From Urophycis tenuis (lineage: Eukaryota > Chordata > Actinopteri > Gadiformes > Phycidae), in assembly GCA_036785325.1 (NCBI GenBank), contig JAXIVH010000013.1:587351-651350 (forward strand): a stretch of 64,000 bases of DNA, given 5' to 3'. A program made the translations under genes and the position numbers. Below the pieces are notes generated by a model. It was not told where the DNA came from, searched no databases, and worked only from the letters and a program-made list of their open reading frames with translations. This document shows, one piece after another, positions 26,180 through 38,452 of this stretch. Numbering within the stretch: position 1 is the stretch's first letter; each line of letters begins with the position of its first letter.

Positions 26180-28177
26180 TTCTATATAACTGAAAAAGTC
26201 TATCCAGCTGACATATTTGCGGATATGCGTGCAGTCATGCATGCCCACATACACACACCTGCCCACACACACACACGTCAGTATGTAAGCATATGTGTGT
26301 ACTCCCCATACTGTAAACAGAACATTTCAAGTGCGCACACTATATGCCATTTGGTAGACCATGTTATCTATGTCATCTTACAGCAGCATAAGTGTTACAG
26401 TAGCATGCATACATTCTTAGTATGGAAGACCTTAGTTGAAATAAAACAGGTCCATTCCTAATTTCTTGACTTTTTTCTTGACGTTTTGTACTTTCTTTCT
26501 TGACCCTTTGTTTGTAGATCCATAGGGTTTTTTTTTTTGTAAAAATGTACAGCTGCCAGCTCCGCTATCAGGTTCTGACTTGCCATGCAGGAATTCTGCA
26601 GGCGGTTCAACAACAGAATGAACACAATGTACTTTGTTTAAGGGAAATGGTTAACCAAGTAAATAAACTAGATTTCACCTGTAATGATTTCTCTCTCTTC
26701 ATATCAAGACAAGTTCATAATAAAGAGGATTATAGAATGTAACATGTAGAGGCAAGCAGAATGCACTTCAACCTTACTTTTAGACTTGTACACCCTTAGA
26801 CTTGCTTGTGCTTGTGAGCCTGTCTTCCTGAGGCTGTCTAAGCCTGTCTTACCGTAATAACGATAGGATGGGGTCACAGCTCTGAAATATTGTTGTGCCA
26901 TATTCCTGTGTTTTCTGAGAGTTTTGTGAGAGTCTTCATTGTTCACAGGTAACTCAACCACAAGATGAAGAGGAGAGACACACCATTGTTTAAGCAGAAG
27001 TCTACTCCCGCCTTAGGGAAAGGTTGGCCTACTGAATACAGTACACACACACACGCACACACACACACACACATACACAATCATTACAACAACAAGCATA
27101 ATATCCAAGCTATGGTTTCCACTGGAGTCCACTCCACTCTTATAAAATAGCTGTTTACAACACAGTGATGATATTTATAGATGAGGGCTGTTGACACCTA
27201 GCTGTTATGCTGTTCACTGCCCCTGAGCAATTCATAAAAAGGAAATACAATATTAATGATAAAAAAACATAATTCTATACATGAGAATAGTTTTGACACT
27301 CATACAGAGAAGCATACATCTTTAGTAGCTTCATGTAACATTCTTCACAACGGCCTTGGGAAGTCAGGTAGCATTTACCAGGTCCACATCCCAACAGTAT
27401 GATGATGAACATTGAACATATTAAAGAGACAGACAGGCCCACTGATCCATCACTCTAGTTGACCCATGAGCCCTCAGAGACCAGCTGAGTCATCTGAGTC
27501 TGGATTGCCATGGCACCCTCAACACTCCTAAAATAGAGGGGGAGCAGGGAATAGAAGGGGGGAGGGCTTCGAGACAACAACAACTGTATCATACACACAC
27601 AAACACACCAGCAGATAAACAGTCGCAGTCAAGTCTTAACACTGCACAGACTAGTCAGAGCTGTGAGGAGGCCATATTCATATACCATATTCAGAGTGAA
27701 TGTTTAGTGCAGACTTACTGCACAGAATGTAAGATCTAGGTACTTGTAGCATTTGTCAAACACAGGGACTTGTTGTCACCTGGGTAATCTGAGATAGTGT
27801 GATTAGAGGACATGGCCCAGGTTACTGTGGAAGGTAAGTGACTAGACACAATAGCTTCCAGTTTTTTACTCTGTGCCCAACGAATGGTGTAATGATGTCA
27901 CATGTCAATGGTTGTCACAGTTGGATGACACAGCAAGGCTGTTGAAACCTTGAATATATAGAAATCTATGGCTTTAGTTACTGTATGTCTTTTTTTGTGG
28001 TGAGCTACTTGACATATTTGCATGTGTACATTTTTCATCCATTCACGGAAAATGATGCAAGAAAATCTCTGGTCCCAAAGGACATTAAATTTGGAATGGA
28101 GAGGAAACTGAAAATGTGTTAATTATTGTAACTACATAAGTTTAAATAAATCTGAACAAAATGCCCTAGTGAAAACA

Positions 28178-28180
<3 letters not shown>
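26180..28180. other. intergenic stretch
   Basis: Contains short CA-rich runs (26250-26278, 27040-27075) and AT-rich spacer. No gene seen. Confidence 0.4.
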
Positions 28181-28260
<80 letters not shown>

Positions 28261-28305
28261 TGTGTGTGTGTGTGTGCGTAACATGTGTGTGTGTGTGTGT
28301 GCGTA

Positions 28306-28345
<40 letters not shown>

Positions 28346-28437
28346 AACATGTGTGTGTGTGTGTGTGTGTGTGTGCGTAACATGTGTGTGTGTGTGTGTG
28401 CGTAACATGTGTGTGTGTGTGTGTGTGTGTGTGCGTA

Positions 28438-28473
<36 letters not shown>

Positions 28474-28474
28474 A

Positions 28475-28506
<32 letters not shown>
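28181..28506. repeat. interrupted (TG)n with CGTAACATG spacers
   Basis: TG tracts of varying length broken six times by the same CGTAACATG spacer. The spacing suggests a higher-order tandem repeat whose units have different TG lengths. Confidence 0.95.
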
Positions 28507-28509
28507 TGT

Positions 28510-29465
28510 TGGAATGCATAGTGTTAAAGTCTTAGCGAGCAGAGCGTGCAGGACATACCGTGCACTGTAACATGTTTCAGGAGGCAGCACATGTTGATGC
28601 CATCATCTGTGGAGCGGCATTGTTGTGGCTTCTCAAGTAGCTCCTTGTGGAATCTGTGCCACTTGATAGTGAATATGCGGGATGTGCAGTTTGTTGATAC
28701 ATCTCACAGTCTTCCTATCAGCAAATGCTAGTGCAGGGAATGCGACCCTGACTCTCTGTTACCGCTGTGTTATTATTAGCCATAAAAGTTCAGGAAGGCT
28801 GAATTGTTATGGACTGTCACTCCTTCAGTTTTCTGCTCTGAGAACGGATTTAACTCCTTAACCAATAGACAGATTATTTAATGAAAAATGAACTGTAAAA
28901 TTATTGCTGCTGTTGAATAACCACCGCCATGCCCTCATTGCAAGTCTCTGGCAACCAGAGATTCAGTGCTGTGTAATGAACATGTAGAACATAAGTCATT
29001 CTCAGACGGCCAGGATTGTTTTGACAACACAAATTAAAATCTACTTCCTGTCAGGCTGACAGCAAAGAATTTGTTCAACTCATCTTCCTTGAATGTTTTA
29101 TTGACAGACCACAATAGAATTCAATACCTCCCATGTAAATTCAGTGATTCAAGTGTGATGAGGATTCCAGTGTCTAATACTCCTAATGTATCCAATTAGT
29201 TTATGTATCCCTTTATTCTTACAAATCAGACTTTGTACAATGTGGTGACATTTAATTCACAATGACTGGAAAGAAAGAAGCTGTAGTTGGTGGAGGGATC
29301 ATGGTTTGGCAGGCTGATGGCACGTGTTGCAACACCTCAGAACATGACAGTAAACACAGCACAGCTGTCAGTGTGGACACTCCTGTTGCAGGAGGGACCG
29401 TTTGTGCTGCAGTGTCCTCATGAAGTAAACATGACTGTTCTACTAACCTCTACACATTCAACGAG

Positions 29466-29503
<38 letters not shown>

Positions 29504-29735
29504 TATAAACACAGTAGTGTGTGTTTGTACACACTGCTTACACACAAACACACACTTCCCCCACACACACCCACACACTTGCTTTGTGCCTTAAGTGAGT
29601 TGTTTCTGAAAAACAAAATAAAGGTTTTGATTATACTTAATGTCATTTCAAACTCTTAATATCAATATTAAATCTATCATCTTTTATTAAATAAAAAAAA
29701 ACTGTAAGTTTGTTTGACTTCTCTTTCTCCCTCAG
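28510..29735. other. intergenic stretch before ampd3
   Basis: Contains a (CA)n run at 29469-29502. No gene or known element was recognised. Confidence 0.4.
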
Positions 29736-29737
29736 AG

Positions 29738-29958
29738 ATGCCGAGGAATTTCCCCAAGCTGTCTGTGTGTGCGTTGGACCAGGATGTGCTCCAGCTGGCC
29801 GAGAGGGTGTACGCATGCGCACTCAAAGAGGAGAGCAACCGGGATGCTCTGGCGCTGTTCACGGTCCCTGAGGACTGCCCCATCGGTCTGCATGAGGAGC
29901 GTGAGAGAGAGCTGCAGAAGGGACTGGCAGAGCAGCGGTCTGCGGAGTCATCCAGGAG
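29738..29958 (+). other. ampd3: ampd3 coding exon 1
   Basis: Acceptor CCCTCAG at 29735, then AG and ATG 29738. Codes residues 1-73 with the motif A-L-F-T-V-P-E-D-C-P-I-G. Ends AGGAG|GTCTGT, a weak GTCTG donor. Confidence 0.9.
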
Positions 29959-32900
29959 GTCTGTCCTTCTGGGGTGATATCTCTCGCCAGCCACTGGAAT
30001 GTGGACGTGTATTGCAATCCAGCCGCCATACATAGGGATGATAATACAAAACCCCTGAACAGAACGTGTGAAACAAAATGCGTTTTCATTCAGAAGGATA
30101 CAGCCTCGTCATGCAACGTGCTTTACAGCTGGCGGGATATCCAGACTAGTTTCATGGGCATGGCCAAGGATCCATACATGTGGAATTTTCCTTAGTAGAC
30201 AGTGACACATATGTACTTAATCAACCTCATAGTATGTTGTCTGCTTTTATAATTTGCTATATATTCATAATTAGCTTTTATCCCCCAAAAAATTGTACAG
30301 TATATATATAAACTTTATTACAGGCTCTAGGCCCAACAGCAAAACATACAACATTAAAAAAAGGGAATAAATACACAAACACATACACAAATACTCTGGT
30401 TCATGAGAGTCTTAAAAGGCACCCATACCAATGTTTCCACAAATATGATAGATATCTGACCGAGCTGCGCCTTGGGCTTGTGAGCATCATTATAATACAG
30501 TTTTTAGACTCATCAAGTCGGGACATGAACTTGTACATTAGGTTCCTCAAGAGAGCCTGTAAAGTGCATAGCCCTGAGTCACAAAAGAGCTTACTCGTAC
30601 TGCTACTCCTGGGCTTTTTCAGCAGTATCCTCAGGCATTATATGCTACCTGAAGTTTGCGCATGGTCTTCTTTTTGTAGCTGACCCATAATGGGGCTGCA
30701 TACATAGGGGTGCAGTATGCACGAAACAAGCTCACTTTCACACTATAGTGATTCAATGCATTTTTATCATGGATGGCCCCAGTGGGAATCAGGGCTGTAA
30801 GCAACCTCTGCAGCATTCTTATGATACAGCTATGATGTAATGCCTGACAATAAAGCTTGCTCTGTATGTCCTGCTTTCCTCTCATGTGCCACCAGGAAGA
30901 AGAGCTTTAAGCTGAAGCGTTCTCAGACCTTACAAACAGACCTCCCCACGGTTGAAACCAGCCAAGCTTCTCCCCCAGAGGACATCCTAGACTTCCAGAG
31001 AGTGACCATCAGTGGAGATTACTGCGCTGGGGTGAACTGGCGCAGTATTACTACTACATTAATACTACATTAATACTAATGCTACTAGAATACCAGAACT
31101 GCTGGTTACAAAGCCAAACATATCTGGCACAAAATACTAAAGTTACAGCAAAAAAACACTATGGAGTATCGAAATATTCTGGATATTAGGATAAATATGT
31201 ATAGATATTTCAATAAGATGTCCACAATATGACCACCAGATCACCAGAAGTGAAGAGTGAATGTCTGATGATACAGAATCTTAATGCTCAAGTAATGTGA
31301 CTGCCAGGTAGTATATTACTGTAATAAACCCTTTTATTCATTCCTCATTCTTCCATCTGATCTTTCCATGTACATTGTTCTACAGGTTGGTAGGTATCGA
31401 CCTGGAAGCAATGTCAAAATGCCTGGCCCTGGTAATGAACCAAAACGAGTTTCTCCGGAGGTCCAAAGTCATTATACAGTACAGGGGCCAGAGGACAGAG
31501 GCAGCAGTTTGAGCCCAGATAACATGAAGATGTTTTCAATGTTTGACACCATGTGTTACGTTGCCGTGCTCCAGATCACGGTGGAAGACTACGAGCAGGC
31601 CTCCCAGAGCCTGCTGAAGGCCCTGTTCATCAGGGAGAAGTACTCCAGGCTGGCCTACCACCGCTTCCCCCGCACCACCGCCCGCTTCCTGCGCAGCGCA
31701 GAGGACTCAGTGTGGACGGAGGAGGACGAGGTCCTGCCAGGTCTGTGATGAGATGTGGGCTGTGTGAGGCGCCACCAGGCCAACATCCTCTCCTATGATT
31801 TCACCTGAAAGTCTGTATCACAGTACAGTAAGATAAGATAAGATAAGATATTCCTTTATTAATCCCCCTTAGGAGAAATTCACAGTGACCAGCAGTACAA
31901 GGGGATAGAGGAGTGCAATAGAAGAGTAACAGAAGAGTATAGACAATATACACTAAACAATACATAGATTGACCTAAATTAAGATAAAATTATATGCGAG
32001 CTCTTAGAATCAGGTCAGATGAAAAATGAAAACCTATATACATACATGGTAGTCATCATTGAGATGAACAGCGCAATTACTAGAAGTAGACATTAAATCA
32101 GTCCAGCTAAAATGGTAAAAGTATGAGAGAACCACCTGTTTCGAAAAAAAATCTGCTGGTCTGAGAGCTGTAAGTTGTTAAGTTGTTGAGTTATTCCCAT
32201 TGTTACGACCCGCAGAAACTTTGTGTGTGAAACAAGTATAGGATTGTGGGTGTCGACGTTATGTTACTATGTTGAAGATCATAGAAAACATACTAAGCTG
32301 CTGTTTAAAACTAAAAAAACAAGTATTTGGGTTCACTGGCACTTTGAAATGATGATTCTGTCTGCCTCTGATTTCCTGTGCATGTCTACAGACATCAGCC
32401 CCCGCCCAGGAGAGGGCCAGGACCCCTACTCCATGGAGGACATCCCAGAGGACCTGGGCTACCGGCTGCAGATGAAGGACGGCATCGTGCATGTGTACGC
32501 CAGCCAGGGCGCCCTGGATGGGCAGGAACCCCTGGGCCTCCCGTACCCCAACCTGGAGGACTTTGCGATGGACCTGAGCTATGTCCTCACCATGATCGTT
32601 GACGGACCCACGTGAGGAGAACACATAGGACTTTATAAGTGATGATGGCAGGCAGGGTCGCACAGCGCAGCCTCCTAACCAATACAGCGGTTCCACACCT
32701 GCAGCTATACAATTATATAAAGTAGAGCAGCATAGAATGAAGCATACAACAAACAACAAGTCTTTGTTTTTCTCTACATCTTTCTCCAAACCGTTGTCTG
32801 GCAGAAAGACCTACTGTCACAGAAGGCTGAACTTTTTGGAGTCTAAGTTCCACCTCCATGAGATGCTGAACGAGATGGCTGAGCTGAAGGAGCTGAAGAA

Positions 32901-33766
32901 GGTCCCACACAGAGACTTTTACAACGTCAGAAAGGTCTGAACCACCCTCCTCGCCATAGCCCTTAGTCATAGTGTAGACTCAAATGAATACAGCAATACT
33001 AATAATACAAGAAAGAAATGAAAAATCCTTCATGACTATAGTATGAGTAGAACATTACTCTGTTGTGTCAGATAAATGTGCCTAGCAATGTTAATTTGAC
33101 CCGTTAAAAGAGTAATCATTTTTAAACCTTGGGGTTATCAATTGGAAGAAAAAAGGACAATTGGCGTGTGTTGATCAGGCTTCATGAACCTAGGGAGGAA
33201 GTGACACAGCTGCTGTCTGTGTCATCTTCTTAGACGTAGACCCTGGTGGAGAAGAGACTGTGTGTGTGATGACAGCCCACTGGCTCTCCTCCCTGTCAAC
33301 ATCTATTGCTTTGACTTTGGGGCGGACGCACGCCAGGGGAGATTGTAGTGCTACTTCCTGGAGAGCAACTGAACTGTCAGCCCTCACCCTCTGGTTGCTA
33401 CAGTAGTGCTTTCACTTTACGGCAATATAATTGAAATTGTTATATAATATATATATATATATAAAGATTGAAAACAAATGTAATTGTGTCCTTGCGTGTT
33501 GCCTAGATGATTGCATCTTCCTGTTGGCACTATTCTGCTCATTTGGTTTGGCGGTAGTTTTGTATCTTATTCCCATTATGTGCACATTCCATTAAAAACG
33601 TTAAAGCCTTGGGATATGGGGAGTCACGACATTGCACAAGAATAGCAAGTGTTGCACAGTATCAAAAATAAAAACCCAACAAAGATCATCAGCACATTCA
33701 GCACATTTTTCGTAATTATGTTTTATGGATGAAGCTTGTTCACAAGAGATCTGTTGCATCTCAATT

Positions 33767-33811
<45 letters not shown>

Positions 33812-36800
33812 ATTCGTGTACCACTTCTCAACCAGGTTGACACGCACATCCACGCAGCTGCCTGCATGAACCAGAAACATCTGCTGAAGTTCATCCAGAC
33901 CACGTTTAAAAGGGACGCCGAGCGCGTGGTCCTAGAGAGGGCAGGCGAGGGGCTGACCCTGGGCCAGGTGTTCCAGGACCTGGCCATGGACCCCTACGAC
34001 CTCACGGTGGACTCCCTGGATGTGCATGCTGTAAGACACCCCTTCATACACTGTCTGTGCACCCTGGTCTGTGGCCTGGTCAGCACCATGGACGGCCCCA
34101 TTCGTTGTTCCCTCTACGTTGTCCAGTTCATTTCATTCATAAATACGACACATCTTAAAGATCACCACATCTCACCAAATGTGTCACGTAGAAGAGAACG
34201 GCCTGTTGCTATTCAGGGTCAAATAAATCAAACTTGGAAGGAAGGAAAGGAAAGCATAATTTGTGCATTTATTTGAGAATGTAAAGGTATTAGATGAGTC
34301 AGAATTCAAAATGATAAGACAAGGCTACAGTCAAAGTAACCAAACGAGAACAAAATACAAAAGACAATATTAACTTACCTGAAATGAACTCCATTTAATG
34401 CTTATGGTGTTTAGGCTAAGTTTAATACTTTTTCTAATTATCTTTTTTGTTTGCTTTTGAATGTTGCCATTTCATTTCAATACTGAACATTATATAATTA
34501 ATTTATGAATATCTTTATAATTGTATAATAATTATATTATTATAAAATGTATTATAATTATAATAATATATTTATATATTATATATTTTTGGACAGAACA
34601 CACAGCATGTCTTGACCCAAAGGCACAGTATTTGTTCACACATTTAAGCTGTTGATGACGCAATTTGATTGGGATTCATGCAAAGTTATTGTTATGGAGT
34701 GATTTGTGATTTTCCAGCTGCTTACATAGCTCACACTGTCTGTCTGTCTGTCACACGCATCCTCCCATCCATAGGGAAGACAAACATTTCATCGCTTTGA
34801 CAAGTTCAACTCCAAATACAACCCTGTAGGAGCCAGTGAGCTCAGAGAGATCTACCTGAAGACAGACAACTACATTGAAGGCGAATACTTTGCACATCTG
34901 ATTAAGGTACATTATCACTCATCTGTAAAAATGACTTCAGAGGGTGTCATACTACCCTTATAGGACCACATATACAAGACAAGGTGATACTTTATTAATC
35001 CAGATTGTAAATTCAGGTATCCCGGTAGAAAGTAGACTATGGGACACAAATAGAAATGAATGAGAGCTACACATTCAAGTAATAGTTAGAACAACTGAAA
35101 TCAGAAATTATATATATGTATAAATTATGTACTAACAAGTACTAACAATGTTAAAAAAAAAAAAAAGAGATGAGTTATTATATAAACAGATTTTTTTTTT
35201 AATTCCAGACAGCAAATACAGTACAGTGGACAAATTAAAAAGAGATACAACTAAAAAATATGAATAAAGAGCCAAACAAAACATCTCTACATTCACAAGC
35301 AGTAGACATGTGATTTGATGCAGTGTGAATAGTACTAACAGAAGTGGGGGGAGTTGCTTTAGCCGCATTAGTATGGGTCCTCCCATCATCCCTCTTCATT
35401 GACTGACTGCGGTGTCCTTGAACCAGGAAGTGGCTCACGGGCTGGAGGAGAGCAAATATCAGCATGCCGAGCCGCGTCTCTCCATCTACGGGCGCTCGCC
35501 AGACGAGTGGCTGACGCTGGCCTCCTGGTTCACCCAGCACCGCCTCTACTCCCCCAACCTGCGCTGGATGATCCAGGTCCCCCGCATCTAGTGAGCCTCT
35601 CCCATTATTACTGTCATTAGGGGATTATGTATCAACTGTATGGCTTTGACTGTGAAGGTTGGATTATTTTGGAGGTTGTTGGTTTATTGCTAGGGTGTTC
35701 AACTTACCTGAAAGAGCCTGGGTCTGATCCACCAGGACATGACTGGGGGCATTCTTGAGCAAGATGCTCCTAGCGTGACTGCGTTCACTGTAAATCCCTT
35801 TGGGAAAGCATCTGGTAAATGACACTAAATAGTAGTAATGATTTTAGTTTTAAGATACAATTTACTGTTGTCTTTCCCATGATTTCTGTCATCATTGGGT
35901 GTAAACTGGACAATATGTGACATAATTACTTGTTAATTGCTGTTATGATGGTTACATATGTTACACCCCGCGACCCTCGTAGAGGATAAGCGGTCACGAT
36001 AATGGATGGATGGACATATGTTACATAACAATTAACGTGTAAACTTAGCAACCCTTAGCGTTACGACAAAAAGTAGGTTTTATGCAACCCAGTGTAGAGT
36101 GCTTCTGCACAAAAATCAAACACATTTGTTGAAACATTTTGTTAATTAAAGTGGCAAACAAGCTAACCTTTAGCTATAAATTAATCAAGTCAACAACATT
36201 TTCAGCAAGCAGAGCATATTGTAGGCCTACTAATGGTGGCAGGTAGGGTAAGGATTTACAACCAAAAGTGATGTTCCATGAGAAACAGAGGTGAATAAAT
36301 ATCATACAAAACTCTTACTAGTAGTACCATATTTGTCTTTCAGTGACATTTTCAAGTCCAGGAAGATAATACCAAACTTCTCCAAGATGTTGGAGAACAT
36401 CTTCCTCCCACTCTTTGAGGCTACGGTCAACCCTCAGAAGAACAAGGAAGTTCATGTGTTTTTAAAATATGTAAGTAATGTTTGATCATTGAATACAGAA
36501 AAATGGGTATCTAAAATTCTGTTCATGACCAACGTTATTGAAAACTGAAAAAAGCAAAGATGTGTTAAAGATGGTTATAGTCAAGAGTCTATTGGTGTTG
36601 GCAGGTAATGCTGTTATTCATTTGTATTATGTACTTTCACTAACTAGTCATTTAGTAGACAGTTAGGGTTAGACTTCTTGCTGAAGGATGCCTACAAGTG
36701 TGCTGGAGGTGGATCATTCCCTGGGATGTGTACACTGGTTCCCCTTGTTCCCTGTGCTGCAGCTGACAGGGTTTGACAGTGTGGACGACGAGTCCAAACA

Positions 36801-38414
36801 CAGCGACCACATGTTCTCCCTCAGCAGCCCCAAGCCTGAGAGCTGGACGACAGACGACAACCCCCCCTACAGCTACTACCTCTTCCACATGTACGCCAAC
36901 ATCATGGTGCTCAACAACCTGCGCAAGTAAGTCCCTCCCCATCCCATGACTGGGTACATAGATAGCAACCATGGCTGTAGCATAGCCATGTGCTAACGGG
37001 CTCTTTAAAGGTGCGTGAACTGTCTCTATGATGTGTTAGGGTTTATTTCACTACAAATATAAAAAATGCAAACATTGAGGGAGGGAATTATTTTCTATAA
37101 CAAATGTGAAAAAGTGGAAACAGCTAATCCACCAGCTCTATAAACAAGTGTGTCTGTTTGGTGCACTTTATTGACCAGTGTCCAACACCCGTTTAGCCTG
37201 AAGAATATGTTATTCTTTTGCATCAACTTACTGTATGACCTTCGAACGAGGATGTGATGAGTCTCTGTGGTGTCTCCAGGGAACGAGGACTGAATACGTT
37301 CCAGTTCCGGCCTCACTGTGGAGAAGCTGGATCCATCACCCACCTGGTGTCCGCCTTCCTCACAGCAGACAACATCTCCCACGGCCTCAACCTGAAGAAG
37401 GTGGGCCAAACCCCACGACCACTTGAGGGTCACACAGAATGGGCGATGATGTTTTGTGAAGAGCAGGGCATTGTTTACATTTTCCTTTGTCTCCTGTATG
37501 CACTGGATATATTTTTTTGGAGGAATTGGATTTGTATTATTTTTGGTTGGCAAAATCAAAGTGAAAGTATTGAATTTGTGTTATCAAAGTGACCACATCC
37601 TCATCACATTCCAAAAAGTTTGTATTGCAAGACATTCAACAAGGAAGTTGAGGTGGCATTTAAATGGTCCACCTTAAACCTCTGCTGTTTATAAATGCGT
37701 TACTCATGCATTCAAGAAGAACCTTCAAATGATGCCGCTGTTTGTGGGCCGTCCTTCTTCTTCTTCTTCTTCTTCTGCAGAGTCCTGTGCTTCAGTATCT
37801 CTACTACCTCGCCCAGGTGCCCATTGCCATGTCGCCTTTGAGCAACAACAGTCTGTTCCTGGAGTACTCAAAGAACCCTCTGCGTGAGTTCCTCCACAAA
37901 GGCCTGTGTGTGTCCCTGTCCACAGATGACCCCATGCAGTTCCACTACACCAAGGTGAGCCCCTCCACCACGCAGTAACAGCATGAATACACTTCATTCA
38001 TCCAGCTCTCAAATCAACTCAATTAACAAAGAGCATGTGGTATTTGTTATTTCAAGTAAAACTTTTTCAATCTGGACCCAATCTTCAGATTATTTATATT
38101 TCTACATAAATAATGCAGACAATATCTTTTTTATTTAAACGGGCTGCAATGTAAACCTTTGGGGCAGCAGCACTCCATCGATGTACCCCACGCTTTAACT
38201 CACCATACAACTGTGTGTTACTTCTTATTGTGTTACCAAGGGTTATCAACATTTACATTGAGGGCATTTAGCAGACACTTTTATCCAATGCGACTTACGA
38301 TAAGTACATTTGTCACATTTGTCAAGCTGTGCATTAAGCATCAAAAAATTATGTTGCGAATATTTTGCACTCTGAAGTCATTTAGGTCAATCGATTTAAT
38401 TGTATTCTTTGGGG

Positions 38415-38452
<38 letters not shown>

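Noticed and set aside
28119..28590. His-Thr and Cys-Val repeat frames on both strands
   Set aside because: Translation of a TG/CA microsatellite; no coding evidence.
29677..30089. Minus-strand and alternate-frame ORFs across ampd3 exon 1
   Set aside because: Antisense or shifted readings of the exon; the plus-strand frame starting ATG 29738 matches AMPD3.
32259..32789. 176-codon minus-strand frame opposite ampd3 exon 4
   Set aside because: Shadow of the GC-rich ampd3 exon; the plus strand is clearly the coding one.
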